Shown here: positions 22,212-36,317 of the stretch, one piece after another
Numbering within the stretch: the stretch's first letter is position 1
Layout: each line of letters opens with the position of its first letter
Assembly (NCBI RefSeq): GCF_029227915.1
Contig: NC_079876.1
Location: 38,733,828 to 38,797,827, forward strand
DNA: 64,000 nucleotides
Direction of reading: 5' to 3'
Source: Hydractinia symbiolongicarpus
Lineage: Eukaryota > Cnidaria > Hydrozoa > Anthoathecata > Hydractiniidae
Notes under the pieces: generated by a model
Database searches by the model: none
The model's input: only the letters and a program-made list of their open reading frames with translations
Told to the model about the DNA's origin: nothing
Made by a program: the position numbers and the translations under genes

Positions 22212-24707
22212 CATTTCTGAAAACTACAAGTCTCATGCGTTTTAGTGGTGAAAAAATAATTTAAAAATTCGTTCGGGAAATGAGTTTACTCACTGGGTAC
22301 TTTCCTTGTATACTTTTGACTATACGGGCCGAGTCCGGGATTTACGGGAAATCGCGGGTTTTCGTTTGCCGGCGATTAAACTTCTTTTATTCAGCGTCTC
22401 AACAAAAATGAAAACATTTTTAAAAACTACAAGTCTCATGGGCTTTTGTGGTGAAATAATAATTTAAAAAATCGTTTGGGAAATGAGTTTACTCCCTGGG
22501 TACTTTCTTTGTATACTTTTGACTATACGGGCCGAGTCCGGGATTTACGGGAAATCGCAGGTTTTCGTTTGCCGGCGATTAAACTTCTTTTATTCAGCGT
22601 CTCATCAAAAATGAAAACATTTTTGAAAACTACAAGTCTCATGCGTTTTAGTGGTGAAAAAATAATTTAAAAAATCGTTCGAGAAATGAGTTTACACCAT
22701 GGGTACTTTCTTTGTATACTTTTGACTATTCGGGCCGAGTCTGGGATTTACGGGAAATGGCGGGTTTTCGTTTGCCGGCGATTAAACTTCTTTTATTCAG
22801 CGTCTCATCAAAAATGAAAACATTTTTAAAAACTACAAGTCTCATGGGCTTTAGTGGTGAAATAATAATTTAAAAAATTGTTTGGGAAATGAGTTTACTC
22901 CCTGGGTACTTTCTTTGTATACTTTTGACTATACGGGCCAAGTCCGGGATTTATGGGAAATCGCAGGTTTTCGTTTGCCGGCGATTAAACTTCTTCTATT
23001 CAGCGTCTCATCAAAAATGAAAACATTTTTGAAAACTACAAGTCTCATGCGTTTTAGTGGTGAAAAAATAAATTAAAAAATCGTTCGAGAAATGAGTTTA
23101 CACCGTGGGTACTTTCTTTTTATACTTTTGACTATACGGGCCGAGTCCGGGATTTACGGGAAATCGCAGGTTTTCGTTTGCCGGCGATTAAACTTCTTTT
23201 ATTCAGCGTCTCATCAAAAATGAAAACATTTTTGAAAACTACAAGTCTCATGCGTTTTAGTGGTGAAAAAATAATTTAAAAATTCGTTAGGGAAATGAGT
23301 TTACTCACTGGGTACTTTCCTTGTATACTTTTGACTATCGGGCCGAGACCGGGATTTACGGGAAATCACGGGTTTTCGTTTGCCGGCGATTAAACTTCTT
23401 TTGTTCAGCGTCTCATCAAAATTGAAAACATTTTTAAAAACTACAAGTCTCATGGGCTTTAGTGGTGAAATAATAATTTAAAAAATCGTTTGGGAAATGA
23501 GTTTACTCCCTGGGTACTTTCTTTGTATACTTTTGACTATACCGGCCAAGTCCGGGATTTACGGGAAATTGCAGGTTTTCGTTTGCCGGCGATTAAACTT
23601 CTTTTATTCAGCGTCTCATCAAAAATGAAAACATTTTTGAAAACTACAAGTCTCATGGGCTTTAGTGGTGAAATAATAATTTAAAAAATCGTTTGTGAAA
23701 TGAGTTTACTCCCTGGGTACTTTCTTTGTATACTTTTGACTATACCGGCCAAGTCCGGGATTTACGGGAAATCGCAGGTTTTCGTTTGCCGGCGATTAAA
23801 CTTCTTTTATTCAGCGTCTCATCAAAAATGAAAACATTTTTGAAAACTACAATCCTCATGCGTTTTAGTGGTGAAAAAATAATTTAAAAAATCGTTCGGG
23901 AAATGAGTTTACACCGTGGGTACTTTCTTTGTATACTTTTGACTATCCGGGCCGAGTCCGGGATTTACGGGAAATCGCAGCTTTTCGTTTGCTGGCGATT
24001 AAACTTCTTTTATTCAGCGTCTCATCACAAATGAAAACATTTTTGAAAACTACAAGTCTCATGCGTTTTAGTGGTGAAAAAATATTTTAAAAATTCGTTA
24101 GGGAAATGAGTTTACTCACTGGGTACTTTCCTTGTATACTTTTGACTATTCGGGCCGAGTCCGGGATTTACGGGAAATGGCGGGTTTTCGTTTGCCGGCG
24201 ATTAAACTTCTTTTATTCAGCGTCTCATCAAAAATGAAAACATTTTTAAAAAATACAAGTCTCATGGGCTTTAGTGGTGAAATAATAATTTAAAAAATTG
24301 TTTGGGAAATGAGTTTACTCCCTGGGTACTTTCTTTGTATACTTTTGACTATACGGGTCAAGTCCGGGATTTACGGGAAATCGCAGGTTTTCGTTTGCCG
24401 GCGATTAAACTTCTTCTATTCAGCGTCTCATCAAAAATGAAAACATTTTTGAAAACTACAAGTCTCATGCGTTTTAGTGGTGAAAAAATAAATTAAAAAA
24501 TCGTTCGAGAAATGAGTTTACTCCCTGGGTACTTTCTTTGTATACTTTTGACTATACGGGCCAAGTCCGGGATTTACGGGAAATCGCAGGTTTTCGTTTG
24601 CCGGCGATTAAACTTCTTCTATTCAGCGTCTCATCAAAAATGAAAACATTTTTGAAAACTACAAGTCTCATGGGCTTTAGTGGTGAAATAATAATTTAAA
24701 AAATCGT

Positions 24708-25916
24708 TTGGGAAATGAGTTTACTCCCTGGGTACTTTCTTTGTATACTTTTGACTATACGGGCCGAGTCCGGGATTTACGGGAAAACGCAGGTTTTCGT
24801 TTGCCGGCGATTAAACTTCTTTTATTCAGCGTCTCATCAAAAATGAAAACATTTTTAAAAACTACAAGTCTCATGCGTTTTAGTGGTGAAAAAATATTTT
24901 AAAAAATCGTTCGAGAAATGAGTTTACACCGTGGGTACTTTCTTTGTATACTTTTGACTATTCGGGCCGAGTCCGGGATTTACGGGAAATGGCGGGTTTT
25001 CGTTTGCCGGCGATTAAACTTCTTTTATTCAGAGTCTCATCAAAAATGAAAACATTTTTAAAAACTACAAGTCTCATGGGCTTTAGTGGTGAAATAATAA
25101 TTTAAAAAATTGTTTGGGAAATGAGTTTACTCCCTGGGTACTTTCTTTGTATACTTTTGACTATACGGGCCAAGTCCGGGATTTACGGGAAATCGCAGGT
25201 TTTCGTTTGCCGGCGATTAAACTTCTTCTATTCAGCGTCTCATCAAAAATGAAAACATTTTTGAAAACTACAAGTCTCATGCGTTTTAGTGGTGAAAAAA
25301 TAAATTAAAAAATCGTTCGAGAAATGAGTTTACACCGTGGGTACTTTCTTTTTATACTTTTGACTATACGGGCCGAGTCCGGGATTTACGGGAAATCGCA
25401 GGTTTTCGTTTGCCGGCGATTAAACTTCTTTTATTCAGCGTCTCATCAAAAATGAAAACATTTTTGAAAACTACAAGTCTCATGCGTTTTAGTGGTGAAA
25501 AAATAATTTAAAAATTCGTTAGGGAAATGAGTTTACTCACTGGGTACTTTCCTTGTATACTTTTGACTATCGGGCCGAGACCGGGATTTACGGGAAATCA
25601 CGGGTTTTCGTTTGCCGGCGATTAAACTTCTTTTGTTCAGCGTCTCATCAAAATTGAAAACATTTTTAAAAACTACAAGTCTCATGGGCTTTAGTGGTGA
25701 AATAATAATTTAAAAAATCGTTTGGGAAATGAGTTTACTCCCTGGGTACTTTCTTTGTATACTTTTGACTATACCGGCCAAGTCCGGGATTTACGGGAAA
25801 TCGCAGGTTTTCGTTTGCCGGCGATTAAACTTCTTTTATTCAGCGTCTCATCAAAAATGAAAACATTTTTAAAAACTACAAGTCTCATGGGCTTTAGTGG
25901 TGAAATAATAATTTAA
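24708..25916 (+). repeat. Segmental duplication, 10-monomer offset, copy 1
   Basis: This block matches 26,737-27,945 at an offset of 2,029. Both carry GGGAAAACGCAGG, CAGAGTCTC and the TTTCTTTTTATAC monomer in the same order. One difference is the AAAATATTTT tail near 24,897, which is AAAATAATTT in copy 2. Confidence 0.75.
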
Positions 25917-26736
25917 AAAATCGTTTGTGAAATGAGTTTACTCCCTGGGTACTTTCTTTGTATACTTTTGACTATACCGGCCAAGTCCGGGATTTACGGG
26001 AAATTGCAGGTTTTCGTTTGCCGGCGATTAAACTTCTTTTATTCAGCGTCTCATCAAAAATGAAAACATTTTTGAAAACTACAAGTCTCATGCGTTTTAG
26101 TGGTGAAAAAATAATTTAAAAAATCGTTCGGGAAATGAGTTTACACCGTGGGTACTTTCTTTGTATACTTTTGACTATCCGGGCCGAGTCCGGGATTTAC
26201 GGGAAATCGCAGGTTTTCGTTTGCCGGCGATTAAACTTCTTTTATTCAGCGTCTCATCACAAATGAAAACATTTTTGAAAACTACAAGTCTCATGCGTTT
26301 TAGTGGTGAAAAAATATTTTAAAAATTCGTTAGGGAAATGAGTTTACTCACTGGGTACTTTCCTTGTATACTTTTGACTATTCGGGCCGAGTCCGGGATT
26401 TACGGGAAATGGCGGGTTTTCGTTTGCCGGCGATTAAACTTCTTTTATTCAGCGTCTCATCAAAAATGAAAACATTTTTAAAAAATACAAGTCTCATGGG
26501 CTTTAGTGGTGAAATAATAATTTAAAAAATTGTTTGGGAAATGAGTTTACTCCCTGGGTACTTTCTTTGTATACTTTTGACTATACGGGCCAAGTCCGGG
26601 ATTTACGGGAAATCGCAGGTTTTCGTTTGCCGGCGATTAAACTTCTTCTATTCAGCGTCTCATCAAAAATGAAAACATTTTTGAAAACTACAAGTCTCAT
26701 GGGCTTTAGTGGTGAAATAATAATTTAAAAAATCGT

Positions 26737-27945
26737 TTGGGAAATGAGTTTACTCCCTGGGTACTTTCTTTGTATACTTTTGACTATACGGGCCGAGTCC
26801 GGGATTTACGGGAAAACGCAGGTTTTCGTTTGCCGGCGATTAAACTTCTTTTATTCAGCGTCTCATCAAAAATGAAAACATTTTTAAAAACTACAAGTCT
26901 CATGCGTTTTAGTGGTGAAAAAATAATTTAAAAAATCGTTCGAGAAATGAGTTTACACCGTGGGTACTTTCTTTGTATACTTTTGACTATTCGGGCCGAG
27001 TCCGGGATTTACGGGAAATGGCGGGTTTTCGTTTGCCGGCGATTAAACTTCTTTTATTCAGAGTCTCATCAAAAATGAAAACATTTTTAAAAACTACAAG
27101 TCTCATGGGCTTTAGTGGTGAAATAATAATTTAAAAAATTGTTTGGGAAATGAGTTTACTCCCTGGGTACTTTCTTTGTATACTTTTGACTATACGGGCC
27201 AAGTCCGGGATTTACGGGAAATCGCAGGTTTTCGTTTGCCGGCGATTAAACTTCTTCTATTCAGCGTCTCATCAAAAATGAAAACATTTTTGAAAACTAC
27301 AAGTCTCATGCGTTTTAGTGGTGAAAAAATAAATTAAAAAATCGTTCGAGAAATGAGTTTACACCGTGGGTACTTTCTTTTTATACTTTTGACTATACGG
27401 GCCGAGTCCGGGATTTACGGGAAATCGCAGGTTTTCGTTTGCCGGCGATTAAACTTCTTTTATTCAGCGTCTCATCAAAAATGAAAACATTTTTGAAAAC
27501 TACAAGTCTCATGCGTTTTAGTGGTGAAAAAATAATTTAAAAATTCGTTAGGGAAATGAGTTTACTCACTGGGTACTTTCCTTGTATACTTTTGACTATC
27601 GGGCCGAGACCGGGATTTACGGGAAATCACGGGTTTTCGTTTGCCGGCGATTAAACTTCTTTTGTTCAGCGTCTCATCAAAATTGAAAACATTTTTAAAA
27701 ACTACAAGTCTCATGGGCTTTAGTGGTGAAATAATAATTTAAAAAATCGTTTGGGAAATGAGTTTACTCCCTGGGTACTTTCTTTGTATACTTTTGACTA
27801 TACCGGCCAAGTCCGGGATTTACGGGAAATCGCAGGTTTTCGTTTGCCGGCGATTAAACTTCTTTTATTCAGCGTCTCATCAAAAATGAAAACATTTTTA
27901 AAAACTACAAGTCTCATGGGCTTTAGTGGTGAAATAATAATTTAA
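26737..27945 (+). repeat. Segmental duplication, 10-monomer offset, copy 2
   Basis: This is the partner of 24,708-25,916. A sub-part (27,143 onward) is copied again four monomers later (27,954 onward, offset 811), so two rounds of copying overlap here. Confidence 0.7.
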
Positions 27946-30900
27946 AAAATTGTTTGGGAAATGAGTTTACTCCCTGGGTACTTTCTTTGTATACTTTTGA
28001 CTATACGGGCCAAGTCCGGGATTTACGGGAAATCGCAGGTTTTCGTTTGCCGGCGATTAAACTTCTTCTATTCAGCGTCTCATCAAAAATGAAAACATTT
28101 TTGAAAACTACAAGTCTCATGCGTTTTAGTGGTGAAAAAATAAATTAAAAAATCGTTCGAGAAATGAGTTTACACCGTGGGTACTTTCTTTTTATACTTT
28201 TGACTATACGGGCCGAGTCCGGGATTTACGGGAAATCGCAGGTTTTCGTTTGCCGGCGATTAAACTTCTTTTATTCAGCGTCTCATCAAAAATGAAAACA
28301 TTTTTGAAAACTACAAGTCTCATGCGTTTTAGTGGTGAAAAAATAATTTAAAAATTCGTTAGGGAAATGAGTTTACTCACTGGGTACTTTCCTTGTATAC
28401 TTTTGACTATCGGGCCGAGACCGGGATTTACGGGAAATCACGGGTTTTCGTTTGCCGGCGATTAAACTTCTTTTGTTCAGCGTCTCATCAAAATTGAAAA
28501 CATTTTTAAAAACTACAAGTCTCATGGGCTTTAGTGGTGAAATAATAATTTAAAAAATCGTTTGGGAAATGAGTTTACTCCCTGGGTACTTTCTTTGTAT
28601 ACTTTTGACTATACCGGCCAAGTCCGGGATTTACGGGAAATCGCAGGTTTTCGTTTGCCGGCGATTAAACTTCTTTTATTCAGCGTCTCATCAAAAATGA
28701 AAACATTTTTAAAAACTACAAGTCTCATGGGCTTTAGTGGTGAAATAATAATTTAAAAAATCGTTTGTGAAATGAGTTTACTCCCTGGGTACTTTCTTTG
28801 TATACTTTTGACTATACCGGCCAAGTCCGGGATTTACGGGAAATTGCAGGTTTTCGTTTGCCGGCGATTAAACTTCTTTTATTCAGCGTCTCATCAAAAA
28901 TGAAAACATTTTTGAAAACTACAAGTCTCATGCGTTTTAGTGGTGAAAAAATAATTTAAAAAATCGTTCGGGAAATGAGTTTACACCGTGGGTACTTTCT
29001 TCGTATACTTTTGACTATCCGGGCCGAGTCCGGGATTTACGGGAAATCGCAGGTTTTCGTTTGCCGGCGATTAAACTTCTTTTATTCAGCGTCTCATCAC
29101 AAATGAAAACATTTTTGAAAACTACAAGTCTCATGCGTTTTAGTGGTGAAAAAATATTTTAAAAATTCGTTAGGGAAATGAGTTTACTCACTGGGTACTT
29201 TCCTTGTATACTTTTGACTATTCGGGCCGAGTCCGGGATTTACGGGAAATGGCGGGTTTTCGTTTGCCGGCGATTAAACTTCTTTTATTCAGCGTCTCAT
29301 CAAAAATGAAAACATTTTTAAAAAATACAAGTCTCATGGGCTTTAGTGGTGAAATAATAATTTAAAAAATTGTTTGGGAAATGAGTTTACTCCCTGGGTA
29401 CTTTCTTTGTATACTTTTGACTATACGGGCCAAGTCCGGGATTTACGGGAAATCGCAGGTTTTCGTTTGCCGGCGATTAAACTTCTTCTATTCAGCGTCT
29501 CATCAAAAATGAAAACATTTTTGAAAACTACAAGTCTCATGCGTTTTAGTGGTGAAAAAATAAATTAAAAAATCGTTCGAGAAATGAGTTTACTCCCTGG
29601 GTACTTTCTTTGTATACTTTTGACTATACGGGCCAAGTCCGGGATTTACGGGAAATGGCAGGTTTTCGTTTGCCGGCGATTAAACTTCTTCTATTCAGCG
29701 TCTCATCAAAAATGAAAACATTTTTGAAAACTACAAGTCTCATGCGTTTTAGTGGTGAAAAAATAAATTAAAAAATCGTTCGAGAAATGAGTTTACACCG
29801 TGGGTACTTTCTTTTTATACTTTTGACTATACGGGCCGAGTCCGGGATTTACGGGAAATCGCAGGTTTTCGTTTGCCGGCGATTAAACTTCTTTTATTCA
29901 GCGTCTCATCAAAAATGAAAACATTTTTGAAAACTACAAGTCTCATGCGTTTTAGTGGTGAAAAAATAATTTAAAAATTCGTTAGGGAAATGAGTTTACT
30001 CACTGGGTACTTTCCTTGTATACTTTTGACTATCGGGCCGAGACCGGGATTTACGGGAAATCACGGGTTTTCGTTTGCCGGCGATTAAACTTCTTTTGTT
30101 CAGCGTCTCATCAAAATTGAAAACATTTTTAAAAACTACAAGTCTCATGGGCTTTAGTGGTGAAATAATAATTTAAAAAATCGTTTGGGAAATGAGTTTA
30201 CTCCCTGGGTACTTTCTTTGTATACTTTTGACTATACCGGCCAAGTCCGGGATTTACGGGAAATCGCAGGTTTTCGTTTGCCGGCGATTAAACTTCTTTT
30301 ATTTAGCGTCTCATCAAAAATGAAAACATTTTTGAAAACTACAAGTCTCATGGGCTTTAGTGGTGAAATAATAATTTAAAAAATCGTTTGTGAAATGAGT
30401 TTACTCCCTGGGTACTTTCTTTGTATACTTTTGACTATACCGGCCAAGTCCGGGATTTACGGGAAATCGCAGGTTTTCGTTTGCCGGCGATTAAACTTCT
30501 TTTATTCAGCGTCTCATCAAAAATGAAAACATTTTTGAAAACTACAAGTCTCATGCGTTTTAGTGGTGAAAAAATAATTTAAAAAATCGTTCGGGAAATG
30601 AGTTTACACCGTGGGTACTTTCTTTGTATACTTTTGACTATCCGGGCCGAGTCCGGGATTTACGGGAAATCGCAGGTTTTCGTTTGCCAGCGATTAAACT
30701 TCTTTTATTCAGCGTCTCATCACAAATGAAAACATTTTTGAAAACTACAAGTCTCATGCGTTTTAGTGGTGAAAAAATATTTTAAAAATTCGTTAGGGAA
30801 ATGAGTTTACTCACTGGGTACTTTCCTTGTATACTTTTGACTATACGGGTCGAGACCGGGATTTACGGGAAATCGCGGGTTTTCGTTTGCCGGTGATTAA

Positions 30901-31000
30901 ACTTCTTTTGTATAGCGTCTCATCAAAATTGAAAACATTTTTAAAAACTACAAGTCTCATGGGCTTTAGTGGTGAAATAATAATTTAAAAAATCGTTTCG

Positions 31001-32440
31001 GAAATGAGTTTACTCCCTGGGTACTTTCTTTGTATACTTTTGACTATTCGGGCCGAGTCCGGGGTTTACGGGAAATGGCGGGTTTTCGTTTGCCGGCGAT
31101 TAAACTTCTTTTATTCAGCGTCTCATCAAAAATGAAAACATTTTTGAAAACTACAAGTCTCATGCGTTTTAGTGGTGAAAAAATAATTTAAAAAATCGTT
31201 CGGGAAATGAGTTTACTCCCTGGGTACTTTCTTTGTATACATTCGACTATACGGGCCAAGCCCGGGATTTACGGGAAGTCGCGGGATTTCGTTTGCCGGC
31301 GATTAAACCTCTTTTATTAAGCGTCTCATCAAAAATGAAAACATTTTTAAAAACTACAAGTCTCATGGGCTTTAGTGGTGAAATAATAATTTAAAAATCG
31401 TTCGGGAAATGAGTTTACACCCCGGGTACTTTCTTTGTATACTTTTGACTATACGGGCCGAGTCCGGGATTTACGGGAAATCGCAGGTTTTTCGTTTGCC
31501 GGCGATTAAACCTTTTTTATTCAGCGTCTCATCAAAAATGAAAACATTTTTGAAAACTACAAGTCTCATGCGTTTTAGTGGTGAAAAAATAATTTAAAAA
31601 ATCGTTCGGGAAATGAGTTTACTCCCTGGGTACTTTCTTTGTATACTTTTGACTATTCGGGCCGAGTCCGAGGTTTACGGGAAATGGCGGGTTTTCGTTT
31701 GCCGGCGATTAAACTTCTTTTATTCAGCGTCTCATCAAAAATGAAAACATTTTTGAAAACTACAAGTCTCAAGCGTTTTAGTGGTGAAAAGATAATTTAA
31801 AAAATCGTTTTGGAAATGAGTTTACTCACAGGGTACTTTCTTTGTATACATTCGACTATATGGGCCAAGCCCGGGATTTACGGGAAATCGCGGGTTTTCG
31901 TTTGCCGGCGATTAAACCACTTTCATTAACCGTCTCATCAAAAATGAAAACATTTCTGAAAACTACAAGTCTCATGCGTTTTAGTGGTGAAAAAATAATT
32001 TAAAAATTCGTTCGGGAAATGAGTTTACACCGTGGGTACTTTCTTTGTATACTTTTGACTATTCGGGCCGAGTCCGGGATTTACGGGAAATGGCGGGTTT
32101 TCGTTTGCCGGCGATTAAACTTCTTTTATTCAGCGTCTCATCAAAAATGAAAACATTTTTAAAAACTACAAGTCTCATGGGCTTTAGTGGTGAAATAATA
32201 ATTTAAAAATCGTTCGGGAAATGAGTTTACACCCCGGGTACTTTCTTTGTATACTTTTGACTATACGGGCCGAGTCCGGGATTTACGGGAAATCGCAGGT
32301 TTTTCGTTTGCCGGCGATTAAACCTTTTTTATTCAGCGTCTCATCAAAAATGAAAACATTTTTGAAAACTACAAGTCTCATGCGTTTTAGTGGTGAAAAA
32401 ATAATTTAAAAAATCGTTCGGGAAATGAGTTTACTCCCTG
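31001..32440 (+). repeat. Domain A3: short class A patch with B-class monomers
   Basis: Class A markers reappear: TCCGGGGTTTACGGG, CATTCGACTATACGGG with CCAAGCCCGGG, ACCCCGGGTAC and AAACCTTTTTTATTCAGCG. A third copy of the hybrid junction monomer starts at 31,854 (here CCGTCTC replaces GCGTCTC). Two monomers four units apart (about 31,446 and 32,258) share an extra T in CAGGTTTTTCG (31,485 and 32,297 regions), which marks an 812-base offset copy. Confidence 0.75.
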
Positions 32441-35400
32441 GGTACTTTCTTTGTATACTTTTGACTATACGGGCCGAGTCCGGGATTTACGGGAAATCGC
32501 GGGTTTTCGTTTGCCGGCGATTAAACTTCTTTTATTCAGCGTCTCATCAAAAATGAAAACAGTTTTAAAAACTACAAGTCTCATGGGCTTTAGTGGTGAA
32601 ATAATAATTTAAAAAATCGTTTGGGAAATGAGTTTACTCCCTGGGTACTTTCTTTGTATACTTTTGACTATACGGGCCGAGTCCGGGATTTACGGGAAAT
32701 CGCAGGTTTTCGTTTGCCGGCGATTAAACTTCTTTTATTCAGCGTCTCATCAAAAATGAAAACATTTTTGAAAACTACAAGTCTCATGCGTTTTAGTGGT
32801 GAAAAAATAATTTAAAAAATCGTTCGAGAAATGAGTTTACACCGTGGGTACTTTCTTTGTATACTTTTGACTATTTGGGCCGAGTCCGGGATTTACGGGA
32901 AATGGCGGGTTTTCGTTTGCCGGCGATTAAACTTCTTTTATTCAGCGTCTCATCAAAAATGAAAACATTTTTAAAAACTACAAGTCTCATGGGCTTTAGT
33001 GGTGAAATAATAATTTAAAAAATTGTTTGGGAAATGAGTTTACTCCCTGGGTACTTTTTTTGTATACTTTTGACTATACGGGCCAAGTCCGGGATTTACG
33101 GGAAATCGCAGGTTTTCGTTTGCCGGCGATTAAACTTCTTCTATTCAGCGTCTCATCAAAAATGAAAACATTTTTGAAAACTACAAGTCTCATGCGTTTT
33201 AGTGGTGAAAAAATAAATTAAAAAATCGTTCGAGAAATGAGTTTACACCGTGGGTACTTTCTTTTTATACTTTTGACTATACGGGCCGAGTCCGGGATTT
33301 ACGGGAAATCGCAGGTTTTCGTTTGCCGGCGATTAAACTTCTTTTATTCAGCGTCTCATCAAAAATGAAAACATTTTTGAAAACTACAAGTCTCATGGGC
33401 TTTAGTGGTGAAATAATAATTTAAAAAATCGTTTGTGAAATGAGTTTACTCCATGGGTACTTTCTTTGTATACTTTTGACTATACCGGCCAAGTCCGGGA
33501 TTTACGGGAAATCGCAGGTTTTCGTTTGCCGGCGATTAAACTTCTTTTATTCAGCGTCTCATCAAAAATGAAAACACTTTTAAAAACTACAAGTCTCATG
33601 CGTTTTAGTGGTGAAAAAATAATTTAAAAAATCGTTCGGGAAATGAGTTTACACCGTGGGTACTTTCTTTGTATACTTTTGACTATCCGAACCGAGTCCG
33701 GGATTTACGGGAAATCGCAGGTTTTCGTTTGCCGGCGATTAAACTTCTTTTATTCAGCGTCTCATCACAAATGAAAACATTTTTGAAAACTACAAGTCTC
33801 ATGGGCTTTAGTGGTGAAATAATAATTTAAAAAATCGTTTCGGAAATGAGTTTACTCCTTGGTACTTTCTTTTGTATACTTTTGACTATCCGGGCCGAGT
33901 CCGGGATTTACGGGAAATCGCAGGTTTTCGTTTGCCGGCGATTAAACTTCTTTTATTCAGCGTCTCATCAAAATTGAAAACATTTTTAAAAACTACAAGT
34001 CTCATGGGCTTTAGTGGTGAAATAATAATTTAAAAAATCGTTTGGGAAATGAGTTTACTCCCTGGGTACTTTCTTTGTATACTTTTGACTATACCGGCCA
34101 AGTCCGGGATTTACGGGAAATCGCAGGTTTTCGTTTGCCGGCGATTAAACTTCTTTTATTCAGCGTCTCATCAAAAATGAAAACATTTTTGAAAACTACA
34201 AGTCTCATGCGTTTTAGTGGTGAAATAATAATTTAAAAAATCGTTTGTGAAATGAGTTTACTCCCTGGGTACTTTCTTTGTATACTTTTGACTATCCGGG
34301 CCGAGTCCAGGATTTACAGGAAATCGCAGGTTTTCGTTTGCCGGAGATTAAACGTCTTTTATTCAGCGTCTCATCACAAATGAAAACATTTTTAAAAACT
34401 ACAAGTCTCATGGGCTTTAGTGGTGAAATAATAATTTAAAAAATCGTTTCGGAAATGAGTTTACTCCTTGGTACTTTCTTTTGTATACTTTTGACTATCC
34501 GGGCCGAGTCCGGGATTTACGGGAAATCGCAGGTTTTCGTTTGCCGGCGATTAAACTTCTTTTATTCAGCGTCTCATCAAAAATGAAAACATTTTTGAAA
34601 ATACAAGTCTCATGCGTTTTGGTGGTGAAAAAATAATTTAAAAAATCGTTCGGGAAATGAGTTTACACCGTGGGTACTTTCTTTGTATACTTTTGACTAT
34701 ACGGGCCGAGTCAGGGATTTACGGGAAATCGCAGGTTTTCGTTTGCCGGCAATTAAACTTCTTTTATTCAGCGTCTCATCAAAAATGAAAACATTTTTGA
34801 AAACTACAAGTCTCATGCGTTTTAGTGGTGAAAAAATAATTTAAAAATTCGTTAGGGAAATGAGTTTACTCACTGGGTACTTTCCTTGTATACTTTTGAC
34901 TATACGGGCCGAGACCGGGATTTACGGGAAATCGCGGGTTTTCGTTTGCCGGCGATGAAATTTCTTCTATTCAGCGTCTCATCAAAAATGAAAATATTTT
35001 TGAAAACTACAAGTCTCATGCGTTTTAGTGGTGAAAAAATAAATTAAAAAATCGTTCGAGAAATGAGTTTACACCGTGGGTACTTTCTTTTTATACTTTT
35101 GACTATACGGGCCGAGTCCGGGATTTACGGGAAATCGCAGGTTTTCGTTTGCCGGCGATTAAACTTCTTTTATTCAGCGGCTCATCCAAAATGAAAACAT
35201 TTTTGAAAACTACAAGTCTCATGCGTTTTAGTGGTGAAAAAATAATTTAAAAATTCGTTAGGGAAATGAGTTTACTCACTGGGTACTTTCCTTGTATACT
35301 TTTGACTATCGGGCCGAGACCGGGATTTACGGGAAATCACGGGTTTTCGTTTGCTGGCGATTAAACTTCTTTTGTTCAGCGTCTCATCAAAATTGAAAAC

Positions 35401-36317
35401 ATTTTTAAAAACTACAAGTCTCATGGGCTTTAGTGGTGAAATAATAATTTAAAAAATCGTTTGGGAAATGAGTTTACTCCCTGGGTACTTTCTTTGTATA
35501 CTTTTGACTATACCGGCCATGTCCGGAATTTACGGGAAATCGCAGGTTTTCGTTTGCCGGCGATTAAACTTCTTTTATTCAGCGTCTCATCAAAAATAAA
35601 AACATTTTTGAAAACTACAAGTCTCATGGGCTTTAGTGGTGAAATAATAATTTAAAAAATCGTTTGTGAAATGAGTTTACTCCCTGGGTACTTTCTTTGT
35701 ATACTTTTGACTATACCGGCCAAGTCCGGGATTTACGGGAAATCGCAGGTTTTCGTTTGCCGGCGATTAAACTTCTTTTATTCAGCGTCTCATCAAAAAT
35801 GAAAACATTTTTAAAAACTACAAGTCTCATGCGTTTTTGTGGTGAAAAAATAATTTAAAAAATCGTTCGGGAAATGAGTTTACACCGTGGGTACTTTCTT
35901 TGTATACTTTTGACTATCCGGGCCGAGTCCGGGATTTACGGGAAATCGCAGGTTTTCGTTTGCCGGCGATTAAACTTCTTTTATTCAGCGTCTCATCACA
36001 AATGAAAACATTTTTGAAAACTACAAGTCTCATGCGTTTTAGTGGTGAAAAAATATTTTAAAAATTCGTTAGGGAAATGAGTTTACTCACTGGGTACTTT
36101 CCTTGTATACTTTTGACTATTCGGGCCGAGTCCGGGATTTACGGGAAATGGCGGGTTTTCGTTTGCCGGCGATTAAACTTCTTTTATTCAGCGTCTCATC
36201 AAAAATGAAAACATTTTTAAAAACTACAAGTCTCATGGGCTTTAGTGGTGAAATAATAATTTAAAAAATTGTTTGGGAAATGAGTTTACTCCCTGGGTAC
36301 TTTCTTTGTATACTTTT

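Larger units (their letters stand above)
22212..31000 (+). repeat. Domain B2: class B segment of the array
   Basis: The monomer types are those of domain B1, in a related but rearranged order. The TTTCTTTTTATAC marker occurs near 23,117, 25,349, 27,380, 28,189 and 29,812, at intervals of about 11, 10, 4 and 8 monomers. Private changes include CAATCCTCATGCG near 23,850 and TTCTTCGTATAC near 29,000. No gene or insertion is seen. Confidence 0.85.
20649..31300 (+). repeat. Macro-duplication of an A-to-B-to-A block, copy 2
   Basis: This is the partner of 8,881-18,725 and is ~0.8 kb longer. One clear length difference is an extra monomer at about 23,740-23,943, absent from copy 1 between 11,965 and 11,970. 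Further internal rearrangement has added units between 26 and 30 kb. Left of 20,649 the two copies diverge (CACTCACAGGG with TTTGACTATACGGG here, CTCACAGGG with CGACTATATGGG there). Confidence 0.75.
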
